Positions 37,401 to 48,955 are shown, counted from the first letter of the stretch. The stretch: DNA of 64,000 nt from Nymphalis io (GCF_905147045.1 NC_065918.1:12276001-12340000); one strand, 5' to 3'. The notes: generated by a model from the sequence alone, not told the origin. Made by a program: numbers and translations.

Positions 37401-40400
37401 TTTCATTAGCCAGTGATATCGCTTGTGTAATTTTGCAAATATAATGAATTGATCATTTGTAGTAACTAGCTAGCCGAGACGGGTTTTATGTTGAAAGACA
37501 AACATACAATTTATTTTTTGTCTAAAAGTTTTCATGAGCGTAGCAAAACAACTAACGAAAGCCTCATCACATAATGACATATATTACTATATAAATAGAT
37601 ATATGACAATATTTTTGGTTCTGACAAGTTTTATAGCATTGCCATGTAATAACTAGGAGCAACGCTAATGTTACTTGACGTGCCAAAAACAGAAAAATAA
37701 ATTGTTTAAAAATATATGTTGTCTATAATAGTCATATTATCATGGCGAAGTTTATATAATATTGTTATACATTAATGTAAGAAAAGTTGCGTGTACAAGA
37801 TTTTTGGCAAGCGTATACAGAAGTCACAAATTCAAGAAAACTGCATACAAGTTTATGCAACTTGTACACGCACAGAATGCTTATGTAATATAATTGATAC
37901 TGTTGACGTTCGTTGTTATTGTTCATTAATCCCAGATATATAGAAGTCGGGAGTTCCCCAAGGTTCCATCTTAAGATCACTATTATTTTATATTTTTATA
38001 AATGATATCGGTAACTGCAATCAAAATTCAAAATGTCCCATTTTTGCCGGCGACCTTAAACTTGCTAAATTAATTTAAAATTACAAAAATATTATTACTA
38101 AAAGATAATACAAGAACTTATTAATTTATTACTACAAGAAGATACTGATAGGGTTGTTGATTGGTGTAAATATTAAAAGTTTTACTGTTAAAGGCTCTTT
38201 AATTAAAGCAAAATTCATGAGCAACAGTAGCTTACTTCAGAAAACAGAATCTGTCCATGCTTTAGGAATTACAGTTGATAGATACACTGGTTTAATCTTC
38301 ATAAAAAAAAACATCTGTAAATCTGCACGCAAATGCTTGGCTTCATATTTAGAAATGGGAAATCAATAAATAAATACTAAAAGCTATTGTATACTACCTT
38401 GATTAGAAGCATACGAGGACGATTCACATTATTAACAATAAACAGCTCTGTACTATACTGCAATATAGACTCTGTGCCTCGTGTAGAGTTTTTTTTTTCA
38501 GAATTTCAGTTCTCGTAGATCATTCGATATGATTTGTGCTCATTCGATCTTGTTGCGTTGAAGGGTGGGTAGTGTCCGGCTGTTTTTGTTCCTGTTGGGT
38601 TAGAATATTTGGGGCGCTAGTACCATCACTCAACCTCTACGCGAAAGATGTGTACTTTTTTTTCCGCTGGAAAAACGCATTTACGCGTTTCCCCCATTTG
38701 AAGTGGGGGGGTATGTGGGGCTCGCCGCCGCTGAAGGCGCCGGAATACCCACCAAAAACCAGCGATATCCACACCGTCTTTTCGGGGGACGCCACGGGAT
38801 CGCTTGCGCATACTACCCTGACGTCCCGACGGTAGGCCTGCCTCTGCAGGCCTCCAGATTCTAAGGGGTTCTCGGGTTACAGACACCCGCTAGCCCCGGC
38901 GACATTTACGGCGGGAGGAGAAGGTTTGCATAGCGCCGACGTCTTCTCCCCGGTCTTCTTCGGCGAAGCGGGTCAGCGGAAGCACTGTTCTCACGCTCCC
39001 GCTCCGCGGCCTCCTTCTGGACATGACGTTTTCGCAGAAAGAGACCATCTCCTTCCAGCCCCTCTCGCTACCGATCATGGCGTTTATCACGCTCAGCAGC
39101 GAGAGTTCTCCGCCTACAATGGCCGCCAGGTACTGGCGCTAGGGCCCCCATGCAGCACACTCAATCAGGGTGTGCCCCCAACAGCCTTCTGAGATAGGAA
39201 GGCACCCCGTGATATCTAAGCGCCTCCCTTATTGTCCCGAAAGGAAGACTATTGAAAGCGATACCGCCAGGACCACGTCCCCTCGGGCCACCGCCTCCAT
39301 GGTCCGGGTCTTCAGGGTGTTCAGGGCGTCGATAGTTGATCGACCCGCCCTGAACCCGAACTGAGCCTCTGAAAGACCCGGTCCTACCTCCTCGAGGTGC
39401 TGAACAAGACGGGCAGCGATAATCTTCTCGAAGAGTTTGCCCGTCTCATTCAGCAGCACAATTGGCCTGTATGCCGAGGAAGAGCTTAGTGGGCGCCCCT
39501 CCTTCGGCAACAGGACCAACTTTCCTTCCTTCCACAGCTTCGAAAACTGCCCACTAGAAAGACACTCGTCGAACAGTTCCCGAAGCCTCCCTCCTAGATG
39601 TTCCAGGGCGTCACGCAGAACACGCCCTAGAACCCCGTCCGGACCCGGCGCTGTTCTGGCCCTCAGTCGATCAAAGGCCATCTCCATCTCTCGCTCCATG
39701 ATATTTGGTGGAGCCATATTGTCATCTGTCATGGAGGGGCCATACTTGGTGGGACGTGCTCGCCTGGGTTAGGAAATAATTCACCAACCAGGCGCAGGAG
39801 GAGATCCGGCGGTAGCGTTTCCATGACAGGAGCGCCGTGTGTACGGAACTTCCCTCGCACACCACGATACGGCCGCCCCCACGGGTCCCTGTTCAGGCCC
39901 ACCAGAAGCTCCTCCCTCGCTCTCTGCTTGGCACAACTTATCACCTGCTGCAGCTCCTTTTTCAACTGGCGATAAGCGGCCCACAGCCGTCCCTCCAAGT
40001 CCGTTTTGAGGCCGTTGCGCCTGCGACAACGGACACGTATGCCCTCCGCGCCCGGTTACATGTCGCCCGCAGCTCTACTATTTCGAGCGACCACCAGTAC
40101 ACCTGACGGCGCGGTACCCTCTGCCGGGTCCTCGGCATGGCCGCATCGCACACCTCCTTTAGAGCACTGCGCATGCTGCCCGCCATCTCTTCGACGCTAG
40201 CGCCCTCCCTCCATCCCACGGAAACCCACCGCTGCACGATGGCAGCCTCCTTGACCAGCTCACGATTTAGCTGGCCAAGAGACCACCTCCTAAGGGTGGT
40301 TGGCACCCTCAGTGGTCCCGCTGGCCTGCAGGAGTTGGAGATCTCAAATCGGATGTATCTATGGTCCGACAGAATATCCACCTCCTCCTCTACCCTCCAG

Positions 40401-43400
40401 TTCCTTACTCTGCGTGCTGCGATAGGAGTGGCGAACGATAGGTCCACCACAGACCCCCCCTGCTGCCGCACGCAGGTGTGCACCTGCCCCCTGTTAAGTA
40501 GAGACAGGCTGGAGAGTAGGGCCCACACCTGGACGGCCCTCCCTCGCGGATTCGTGGCAGGGTTTCTCCAGGCACGTGATTTTGCGTTAAAGTCGCCGAG
40601 AACCATTGTCGGTTTCGGCGACTGCCTGAACACTGCAGCTCTGACAGAGCCAAGAAAGATTTCGAACTCTGCCAGGCCCCGGTTAGGGGAGAAGTACATT
40701 CCCACAACTGTGTACTCTCCCCACCCCGCCACAACGTAGCCCGAGCCCCTCTCAATGAGTGAGAGGGGGGGACCCGTTCCGCTCCGAGTGAGGATCGCCA
40801 CGGTGCCATCCAAATCCCCTACCCAATGAGGTAGGGAAGGGATGAAATAGGGCTCTCAGGCCACAGCCAGGTCAATTAGCCACTCCGCCATGGACTGCAG
40901 TAGCAGGTCCTGAGCCCCGGCGCAGTGGTTGACATTCGTCTGGAGGAAGCTTAGCTTGTCTTTCATGATGACATGGCAGCTTCCTCCTCAGCTTGGCGCC
41001 GTCCGACGTTATCAGTGGTCTGGGTGCCTAAGACCATTTTTCCTTTTGTGATCGGTGGGTTACACTCTCCTGACCCCATTACGTGCCCGAAAGGCCTACC
41101 GGCATCTGTGCACACAGCGCAGCACAACTTTTCGGTGCAGTGAACAACCCGGGTTCCTTCAAACGAGGCGTGAAGAGGCATCTTGCGGGCCGGCAAAGGC
41201 GAAGGCGGCTAGTGCAGAACGTTTTTCCCGTCTGTACTGGCCGTCGTCGCGTTTGGACTCTACTACCACTTACCATCTGGTGGAGTAGAGTCATTTGCCC
41301 TCCCGGCGAATATAAAAAAAAAAATACAACCAACCAAATATAAAAAGATGAATTATTTCGATAGAAATTACTGTAGTTTTTTTTTCAATATACTATGATT
41401 ATTCGCTTTTTGAAAGGTCATACAAATGTGACGGCATAATTTGGTTCCAGCGTTCTTCTATACCTTATAAGTATTCATTCTTTTTATGTCCACAGTGTTA
41501 CAATCTAATAATAAACAAGATTTCTTTCGAAATTTTTATCATGCTATAATGCCATGCATAAAAAATGGTGTTTGAACCCATTTATCGAAATTATACACTA
41601 CAGTATAAATAATACTACTCAAATATTATCTTTTATCATAATTATCTAAGACATATATTAGATACACTATTTTTACGCTATTTGATCTACCCCAGTATAG
41701 ATTGCCGTCAATATCAAATCGATATGCGTTTTTGCAATGACTAATTTATCCATCAAAATGCGGATAACCTGATTGACGGATTGTTAAAATAACTGCGCAA
41801 CAGATTAGGATTTTACACTATTTTCGTCAAAAAATAGCAGATCGATGTTCATTGTTTTATTATGAAATGGTCTCATCTAATTAAACAACTGAACAATATA
41901 GGTTACCACTTTATAATTATTTATGTTAAATAAAATAAACAATTGCTTTACATAATAAAAGCTGTGTTAACGTTATTTGAACCAGTGTTTTTAATTGTGC
42001 TTATAATTAGATTACGCTGATATTTATTATTACGTATTATTTAGTTTTCCAGTACTAGTTTTAGTGTCTACAATCATTACCTATCATTGTTGTTACAGAA
42101 AATGCTAAACCTGATCGCGGATCGTCTGGAGAGACACGTCTGCGACGACGTCCTTGAGGTAGCTTGGTCCACTATGTGGAACGTGACTGACGAAACTCCT
42201 CAGAACTGCCAACGCTTCCTTGAAAATCGAGGCATGGAGTTCTTCCTCGCTTGTCTTAAGGTATGTTCAATAAAATTCCGTTGATTGATCGTACAGTCCA
42301 AATTGCACAAAAAATTAACTGAACTACTAGATTAAACAATGCCGTCAACAAACGTGTAACATTTGTAAGGCAAGGTAATATAGGCGGGACAACGCCGACG
42401 ATATGGTGGAGAATGCGGAACCTTCATCAAGGCAACTGAGATGTTAAGATAAAAAGCCTAGACGTAATCGGCAGATTTTAGTAGTAACCTACCATTTCTA
42501 CAAATAGGCGTCGTGGTTAGGTCGTGGCATTTCAGTTGGCGTTATAGCGCTGAAAATAGTTTTCACACTTCAATTTATTGCTTCTGATTTTGCCACTGAT
42601 TTTATACCTTTGAAAATTAACTTATCGATTATCCATTTGAGTTTTCAAAAGTAAGGTTAAGACCCAAAAAAATTGTATTATGATCAAGTAAACCATTTTT
42701 GGATAAAAGAATGAGATTGAGTTGATATGGCTTAGCCTAGCAATACGTTGATCAAAAACGAAAGATCGCGAGATCAAATCCAAGCAAGCAACAATGCATG
42801 TACAGGTGCTTAATTTATGTTTACTTGTTCTCGACTGTGAACGAAAACATCGAGAATCGTGTAGCATTGTTCATCCGATGTGCATTCAACACTACAACCC
42901 GCCTCAGAGTAGCATGGTGAATTAAACTGCAAAACATCTTTTCAAAGGGAAACGAGGCCTTAGCCCAGCTGTGGGAGATTTACAGGCTTTTACTATACGA
43001 TTTTTGAACATTGAATAATTGAATTTCCGCCATTTCCGAATCATTACAAAATTTTAAGCAAATAAATTTATATAATCAATCAATACTTTTTACAGAGTTT
43101 TCCCGACAAAGAAGAGCTTCTTCGAAACATGATGGGCTTGCTGGGAAATGTAGCCGAAGTGGCAGAGCTGCGTCCAAAACTTATGGACAAGCTGTTCCTA
43201 TCAGTATTCTATGATCTACTTGATTCCTCGAGTGATGGGATTGAGGTAAAAGTCGATAAAAATGACAATTAATTATATTGTTAATTTATTCTTAAAAAAA
43301 TAAAATTAGACTGAAAACTAAGTGTGCTGGAGTACTTGAAAAGAAAATCATATATTACATTGAACTTTAATGGCAACATATTTAAAATTTCCTTTCATTC

Positions 43401-44605
43401 TCCGCTTTTTTGCCTTACTTATTCTCCTTTTAATATGTTATATTTGTTCTTATAGGTGAGCTACAATGCAGCAGGCGTCCTTGCTCACATGGCGTCTGAT
43501 GGTCCAGATGCCTGGACTGTAGATGAACCAGCTCGAGATGCTGTACTCGAGCGCATCGCCTCCGCAGTCGATAGATGGGACCGACGTGCTGAGAGGAATA
43601 TAAACTATCGATCATTCGAGCCGATTTTGAGCTTGCTGCATGCTCACCACACACCGCAGTGCCAGCACTGGGCCGTATGGGCTCTGGCCAATCTTACCAC
43701 GGTATACCGTGAGTACTTACCTCAACCACACGACACCTACGCATCCACGTCACTCGCTGGTCATAAGATCAATTAATTTGGGGTTAGCGGGGTGTGAACA
43801 GCATGTGATAGGCATAAAGAGTTTATTTATTAGACACACAAAATACTTAACTATACGACAAAATAATATAAAAAGCAAATATACATACATAAATTTAATC
43901 AAAAGCTGAAAACATTTAACGACGATAGCCTATCACCAACTCTGCATGACAATGCTTATTCTGACGAATTGCGTCTCGTCACTACGGTGGGTTCGGGCGA
44001 TAGGATTCGTAACAATTTCCTAAATCGGCTCTTACAAAAAGCAGGCTTAGATTGAGATGGGTTGATCATATTCTACTCTTTTGCTTAGTTAAATGTGAAA
44101 ATAAAAAAATATTTTAATAATTATTATTATTCCACATTATTGTCTCTATATTTTAATTGCTTCGTGTATTAAATGGCATTATTTTTTTACCGTCGATCAT
44201 CGTTGGCTATTAAATCAGTGAAATTCTTACAAATATTACAAATAAACTTTTTTGTTTATTTGTTTATTAAGCTTTCAGATCTTAACTACTCAATCAGCAT
44301 AAAATTTTGCATGCATGCATGTTTAGGCACCTGACACCACCCTACCTCCGTGGGCGAAGCCGCGGGTGGCAAAGAAGATTATATAAAATGCATAACTAAT
44401 CTAAAATGTATCCACTTATATTTCAGCTGACAAATACTGTACCTTGGTGGAATCTGAGGGTGGTCTAAGACTGCTCCGTTGCCTGCTTCGTCACCCCGGA
44501 CCCTACGCGATGATCAAGGACCTGGCTTGGGTTGTTATCAACAACTGCGCCAAATACGCTTCCCGCGACCTGAGCACTCCGCCGCCGGGCTCTCCGGACA
44601 ATTAA
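28446..44605 (+). CDS. ZER1: ZER1-type substrate receptor of a Cullin-2 E3 ubiquitin ligase
   Basis: Eight exons: 28446-29447, 31531-31739, 31821-31992, 32543-32704, 42099-42260, 43096-43245, 43456-43708, 44427-44605. They join in one frame of 762 residues, close to human ZER1 (766). The N-terminus (SLLNICMDYIVANL, about 15-28) fits the VHL/Cul2-box region. LRRs follow to about residue 330, then armadillo-like repeats to the end. WNVTDE (542-547) and GNVAEV (586-591) match the conserved loops that in the human family line the pocket for glycine N-degrons. NINYRSFEPIL and YPDKYC also favour ZER1 over ZYG11B. The family directs proteins with exposed N-terminal glycine to degradation. ATG 28446 is chosen because the frame upstream has no other ATG. 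The 9.4-kb fourth intron holds retroelement debris. Confidence 0.93.
30700..30870. repeat. Interspersed repeat fragment in ZER1 intron 1
   Basis: The segment 30784-30870 (gatctacaaat, cttcatataaagt, then gtacgcttcgataac) is clearly related to 35463-35535 in intron 4. Just upstream, 30700-30755 read on - resembles the 'aatattata-atgcga' repeat. Sequence like 'ctagtttccgcctgcggcttca' at about 30599 is a common flank of such repeats. The class is undetermined. Confidence 0.45.
33165..33208. repeat. Perfect 18-bp inverted repeat with 8-base spacer
   Basis: Arms 33165-33182 (cacgacacaataaatagt) and 33191-33208 are exact reverse complements around aaaagcgc. The site lies in ZER1 intron 4. No transposon end or target duplication is apparent. 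Confidence 0.88.
34095..34360 (+). repeat. Degraded interspersed repeat ('gagtttatcgcgttcagacag' type)
   Basis: The order 'ctgtcccggcttcgcac', 'cctcatgaatggttc', 'gtgaaaaccgtatgacaatccgtt', 'tttgagtttatcgcgttcagacagacgcg' and 'gtactttgtttaatagtatgtagt' matches a repeat I know from many insect introns. It carries no coding capacity here and its class is uncertain. Confidence 0.55.
34540..34670 (-). repeat. Decayed 3' half of the A-tailed SINE in ZER1 intron 4
   Basis: Read on -, 'cttagttcccatggtttgtggcgcattgaggaatggttaatgttccctacagtgccattgtctatgg...accacttacca' follows the family order with many substitutions. The A-tail is lost. Confidence 0.7.
35125..35190 (-). repeat. Short A-tailed SINE fragment in ZER1 intron 4
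   Basis: The + strand reads gggccacctgatggta, gttgtcacccccgcctatagacattggcgc, which is the reverse complement of the family 3' segment. Only about 65 bases remain. Confidence 0.7.
35463..35535 (+). repeat. Interspersed repeat related to 30784-30870
   Basis: Shared blocks are gatctacaaat, catata-agt-tt, gtatct-ttac/atag and gttcgcttcga. Spacing is kept, which shows common origin. The class is undetermined. Confidence 0.45.
37789..37871. repeat. 11-bp inverted repeat bracketing a 61-base loop
   Basis: gcgtgtacaag at 37789-37799 and cttgtacacgc at 37861-37871 are exact reverse complements. The meaning is unknown. It sits just 5' of a LINE remnant. Confidence 0.6.
37921..38372 (+). pseudogene. 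Jockey-like non-LTR reverse transcriptase fragment
   Basis: Translation from about 37921 gives SGVPQGSILRSLLFYIFINDI (the conserved motif before the active site) and then PIFAGDLKLAKLI. There motif C reads FAGD instead of FADD. After AT-rich noise, LLQEDTDRVVDWCKY, SLIKAKFMSNSS, VHALGITVDRYTGLIF and NICKSARKCLASYL follow the thumb-region order of Jockey/CR1-like reverse transcriptases (DLGV.LD / KA.K.LGF). Stops occur before and after motif C and the catalytic aspartate is changed. It is an old fragment within ZER1 intron 4, sense to the gene. Confidence 0.8.
38990..39262 (-). pseudogene. R1-type ORF2: post-deletion reverse transcriptase piece and C-terminal tail
   Basis: Going downward, 39262-39180 reads FNSLPFGTIREALRYHGVPSYLRRLLGA, the segment right after motif A. 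The usual aspartate-containing start of motif A is lost in a deletion of roughly 15 bases, which also shifts the frame. Directly after it, about 39175-38990 reads LIECAAW, then LAAIVGGELSLLSVINAMI and WKEMVSFCENVM, the typical R1-clade C-terminus. The ~1.5 kb normally between them is missing. Confidence 0.75.
39229..39732 (-). pseudogene. R1-type ORF2: reverse transcriptase N-terminal domain
   Basis: The 167-codon frame contains ARTAPGPDGVLGRVL, LVLLPKEGRP, YRPIVLLNETGKLFEKII and GLSEAQFGFRAGRSTIDAL, the finger motifs of R1-clade reverse transcriptases in the right order. It runs to VVLAVSL, where the catalytic motif A should begin, then leaves frame because of the small deletion and stops. 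It connects upstream to 39998-39729 by a frame change near 39730. Confidence 0.85.
39729..39998 (-). pseudogene. R1-type ORF2: linker between endonuclease and reverse transcriptase
   Basis: EGRLWAAYRQLKKELQQVI followed by AREELLVGLNRDPWGRPYR is the usual region between the endonuclease and reverse transcriptase domains of this clade. It is out of frame with both neighbours, so there is one frameshift on each side. The GVRGKFR part leads to FPNPGEH before the next frame change. Confidence 0.75.
39962..40966 (-). pseudogene. R1-type ORF2: start and apurinic-like endonuclease domain
   Basis: ORF2 begins at ATG 40966 (MKDKLSFLQTNVNHCAGAQDLL), a typical endonuclease start. A TGA at 40858-40856 interrupts it after DLAVA. 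The same frame continues as EPYFIP and VAILTR, then YFSPNRGLAEFE, VLGDFNAKSRAW (metal-binding D and N) and DILSDHRYIRFE (catalytic SDH). All landmarks of the endonuclease are present apart from the single stop. The frame is open for 283 codons below the stop. Confidence 0.87.
40963..41196 (-). pseudogene. R1-type ORF1 C-terminus with zinc knuckle
   Basis: The - strand frame carries CCAVCTDAGRPFGHVMGSGEC, a C-x2-C...H...C knuckle like the last knuckle in R1-clade ORF1 proteins, followed by NPP. It ends at TGA 40965-40963, whose bases overlap the ORF2 ATG as ATGA. This is the ORF1/ORF2 junction expected for the clade. Upstream knuckles appear frame-shifted and the 5' part of ORF1 is absent. Confidence 0.7.
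41250..41324 (+). repeat. 3' end of another retroelement with hairpin and A-tail
   Basis: gactctacta...ggagtagagtc (41256-41292) can form a stem of about 13 pairs with the loop holding accatct. It is followed by catttgccctcccggcgaatat and then an A-run at 41314-41324. The A-tail gives a + orientation, opposite to the R1 element it abuts. Only this 3' end is recognisable. Confidence 0.55.
42721..42995 (+). repeat. Second tRNA-headed SINE family, degraded full-length copy in ZER1 intron 5
   Basis: A tRNA-like head (atatggcttagcctag, then cgagatcaaatccaagcaagca) is followed by 'gtgcttaatttatgtttacttgttctcgactgtgaacgaaaacatcgagaa'. The 3' end is 'cttttcaaagggaaacgaggccttagcccagctgtgggagatttacaggctttta'. 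All three parts occur in the family order. Confidence 0.75.
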
Positions 44606-47590
44606 CTAACGGAGTATTTTGAGGAAATCGACCCTCACATACGAGACTAGCAGATAATAATATTCAAGCTTTTCGTATTCTGGATATCGATTATGTTAAG
44701 CTTCATATTTGGTGTAGTGCTGCTAATAATGTACTCGTAAACAGACTGCTAAGGACAGCTTTTTACCCACTCGGGCGTAGTGTTAAGATTGTCGGTCGAT
44801 TACAAGTGTCAGGAACAATTGGTGTCGTAAAGCCTAATGGTATGATTAATCAGTGTTTTTGTGGAAATTAAACGAAAAATACAAAAAAATAATAATGTTA
44901 AGATATGTTTTACCATATAAATGTAATGTTACTACTTCACATATACTAGTTGAATTAATATTTTCCTATGTGTGGACTAGTGTAGCATCTTATATTGTAT
45001 TTATAGTTCTAACAAAGAGTTAATATATTTTTATGTCTCATATAAATTTACTTTATCTACAAAGTAATTTATTACTAATATACAACATATTTGGTCCATA
45101 ATAACACGATGTGATTTTTAAAAAATACGACATAACGCTCTCTTAAAAAAATTAATGTTCAGATAAATCTGACTTCTGAAAATCTAGTGTAATATTTTGT
45201 ATAGATTTGTTTTTTTTTTTATAAGTATTCAATTTTTCTACTTTATCCGGCCTATGTCAATACATTATGTAGAGGTTTGTTTATAGATATTTCTATATAA
45301 TATGTAATCCATAAATCAGTTTCAAACTTTTAAAAAACTAGTAATTAAATGCATATTTAAAGAAATGTTTCATAATTTATATTTAAGATTCTATGCGTAT
45401 TCTTACATTACTTACTTCTAAATGTTATTATAAATGGTATAGGATTACAAAAAAATAGTGTAGTATTAAATAACTTTAAAAAAAACGTTTCATATACCTC
45501 TTCCTACAGAAATCTATCTCTTTCTAATATGAAATTATTAAAGAATATGTGTTTGATTTAAGATATATGACTATGATAATTATGTTTGATTTAATACATT
45601 TATAATAAAGTTAATTAAATAGAATATGACTTCTAGATTTAAATGAGGTATGCAATACTTCGAATGTAAATTAATAACGAATCGATAGCTATACAAGTTC
45701 TATGATAGTTAAGTAAAAATATATAAATATGATAAACTCATATTAATATGATAGACACATAGTTTCTCTTAATGCCTTTCTCTAAATATCTTCAGATAGA
45801 GTTCCTTTATAATGCAATTTTAATCCATCATTGCACTGTTTCAGGCCATTAGCCTTTTGTGAAGAGATTCAACAAACTGAATATTATGTATAAAACTATA
45901 ATGACACATTCTAGTAGTTCTAATTTATAAATATGTTTTCATTCAAGATCTCTTTATACAATTGAGATATGTAGGATCTCTTACAAAAACTATATTATTA
46001 AGATCACTATTAATTGTTTAAAGATTATTAATATGTAAGTAAATTAAAACTTTTATGGTTCATCATTAAAAACAAATTTCGATAAGTGTTTCTAATTACA
46101 AATAAAATATTTCGTAGACAAATACTATCAAATATAAGAATATTTAAAATATAGTAAATATATCCATTACATGTTTACATAAAAACTAAAATTATAACTT
46201 GGCCAAATATTTAATCACCTTTTCTGTGGCTGAATGTTGTATTTAATCTGTGCATTAGAATCTATGTTATTTAAATATTCTCTATGTGTGTAATTAAGAA
46301 TAAATTATACTATTTATTATATATCAATTAGATGAATTGTGTTCATATATGAACAATACATTTCATGCTTCATTTAGTTCTGCACAAAATTTTAAACTAT
46401 TTTGCAAGTATCTCTAGTTGTAACAAGTTATTTGAATTTGATTATTACATAATTATAGTATTAATAAATGTCTGTAATATATATGTGTATTAGTGTAGTG
46501 GAAAAATAGTAGATACTTGTCATTAATTCATTATAATTGCTTATTAAATTGGTACATAACAATTGTCTATAGGCTACAGCCATAGTATGGTATAGTGGCT
46601 ATACTATAACTATTACAATTTATGACATGTAATCAGTTCAATTGATCAAACACTTCACTGAACTTTACCTCGGTTGATAAATATTGTAGTGATAATTATT
46701 AGACCTCTATATGACTCGGTCCTAATAATTGAGCTGTAACTGTAACTCAAACACCAACAAGTTTTTAATGCTTTAGTTACATCAATCTTTTTATAACAAT
46801 GTTTTTATTCAAATATTATCCACCTACAGACAAGCTAAGTGATTTTCTTAAAAAGCATATAGTTCTGGATACCTTTTTTTTAAGTATTTTTTTTTATATT
46901 AACAACACACCTAATAATAGATATATATGTCTGTAGATATATGCTTTGTAACGGGTTAATCATTCCATATGCTACTGATGCACTATCAATCATGGGATCT
47001 TAGTTTTATGTTTTAATTATTTTTCATCCGATACAACAATACAAACATTCCCGGTATTTAGTGTAATGGGTAAGATTATATTGATTTCTATCAGATAGGC
47101 TTGCACTAAACTAAACAACTTTGAATCTTTCTACATCTGAAATTTGATTGACGGTTTAAGGCAACTGGTTACTGTACAAGTACTCTAGCCACAACTCCTA
47201 ATCCATATCCTAATTGTCTTAATTTACAGTTACAGCTCTCTATTTGTCTTTTTATATATATTTTATTACCTGAGTACAGTAAATATAATTTGAAGTGTTA
47301 TACATAGTTTTAACTAGTAGGTGTTTTTGTTATATATATATTTTTTTATTTACAAAGTATGTTAATATTTAATTTTAGTGAATTTACCTCTTTTAAAGAA
47401 ATGTTTTAGATTAGCGTTATTTGAATAAATTATACTTATCCTTGAAATTGTTTTATTTAATCTAGGCTAATTTTAATCTTTTCGTTATGTTTAAAACATT
47501 TGATTTTGATTCAAATAACAAATAATTCTGAGGGAGAGAATGTTAAACCTAATAATTCAATTCTCTTCGAAAATATAAATGATAAATGTC
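44606..47590. other. ZER1 3' flank, probably long AT-rich 3' UTR and spacer
   Basis: No coding signal is seen. Several AATAAA-like sites occur (for example near 45604 and 46300), so the end of the ZER1 transcript cannot be fixed by eye. Confidence 0.45.
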
Positions 47591-47597
47591 TTCATAG

Positions 47598-47680
47598 ACA
47601 TCAACCCTTTGTCGTTAGCTGTTGGACATAGGCCTCTCCAATGGCACGCCACTGAGCTCGATCTTCAGCTTGCATCAATA
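47598..47680 (-). pseudogene. RTE-type ORF C-terminus fragment
   Basis: Translated on the - strand, this reads QAEDRAQWRAIGEAYVQQ and then decays. It is the terminal peptide of lepidopteran RTE-type ORFs, which ends just before the 3' tail. The fragment is about 80 bases and lies in the spacer between the convergent ZER1 and glutamine synthetase genes. Confidence 0.75.
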
Positions 47681-48740
47681 ATCTAATCTAACGAAGGAAT
47701 TTATTTTTTGAGTGTCAGACGGGAATCCTGTCAGGTTAAGCTGACCGTTGAACTGTCAGTTGAACCTGACAGAACCATCGATAAGGCAAAGAAAAAGAAT
47801 CGTTTTTGTATGTTATAGGTGTAGATTTAGGGTTACCAGTTAATAAAATATTTTTACTTTTAATATATCAAAACTTATTATGTAAGGGAAATATAAAGCA
47901 TAAAGTGCATCAGTTATTATGAATGGGTATTTAGGATTTTCAATAAATGTGGTATCACTTATCTGTTTCGGCGACTATCAAAATATGATATTTGACAAGA
48001 TGTCATGATGATTAATTCCGATTTTGGCCTCGCGCCAAAAGTTCCTTGTCGGTCTGTATTATGTTATATTAATCATTTTTATTTATGTTTTATTAATTAT
48101 TTAATAAAATGATTTTCTGAGAAATTTCATATTTTTTATAATAAAATCAAAATTATCAGTACAACTAGCGTCAAACCCGATGGACGTGTTTTAGGTATAT
48201 AATTTATAACATTGGCTTTATTAGCTATCTTCTCTCCATACAAGAAGCAAGATTCTGCTATCTTACTATGTCTCAATTCACCAAAACCTTATTGTTATTG
48301 CATAATTCAATACTAAAATTTGCATACTTTTTGTATTTTCTGAAATGAAAAGTACGGTAGAAAGATTTTGGATATTTTTGGTATTTGGCAGCACAAAATA
48401 TTTTGCAATTTTCTTGCCAAATATTTAAATATTTCTTTGTTTTTCAAAATATTTTTTAAAAACAATTTTATGTACGTTAATTTGTATCGTATTTACTTTA
48501 CTCTATTTCTTTATTTATAAACTATTTCTGGCGTTAACCAAATTTGTTTAATTTGTAGAATTAAGGTAACACACTAATTGTTTTTTTGGTGCGATGTTAT
48601 TTTATTTTTTACAACGTTAAAAGCGGTAACTCACTAAAAGCGTAAAGCGGTAACTGTTTAAAATGTTATTGTTATTAATGAAAAGACCTTCCACACCTTT
48701 CCACTGATGAACAACATGATTTGCGATATATTTGTCCTGC

Positions 48741-48955
48741 GCCATTGGTCCTGCGTCTGAACTCTTTCGAGTCGTGTTAGAATTATTGTCCTATTGGTAT
48801 ATGAGAGTGTGGGAATAGAGATTGCGCTTCTGTTTGCGCACATACTTATGCACTATAATATTGTATCCCGCTCCTACACAAACCAGACTAGCCGTCTTAT
48901 CTACCCTTGAGAAGCCGTGGCAGTTGGTGGAATCGGTCTGGAAGAGGACGTCATA
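48741..48955 (+). repeat. tRNA-headed, ATT-tailed SINE: degraded 3' two-thirds
   Basis: The blocks 'ttggtcctgcgtctgaactctttcgagtcgtg', 'gagagtgtgggaatagag', 'tttgcgcacata-tt-tgcactataatat' and 'ccgtggc...gaatcggtctggaagaggac' run in the same order as the complete copy at 3875-4255 read on its own strand. The tRNA head is lost. The open frame on the opposite strand is a by-product. Confidence 0.8.

Larger units (their letters stand above)
38489..41250 (-). mobile_element. R1-clade non-LTR retrotransposon, internally deleted
   Basis: Running on the - strand from about 41200 down, the pieces are: the ORF1 C-terminus with a CCHC knuckle (41196-40963), an ORF2 endonuclease (40966 to about 39990), the reverse transcriptase N-terminus (to about 39250), the ORF2 C-terminal tail (about 39175-38990), a 3' UTR, and an A-tail seen as T10 at 38489-38498. 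The central reverse transcriptase, including motif C, and the 3' zinc-finger region are gone. Base composition is far richer in GC than the AT-rich intron around it. The element lies antisense in ZER1 intron 4. Confidence 0.88.

Noticed and set aside
38536..41343. Many + strand frames of 60-200 codons
   Set aside because: They are antisense shadows of the GC-rich R1-type element; the - strand frames carry the recognisable domains.
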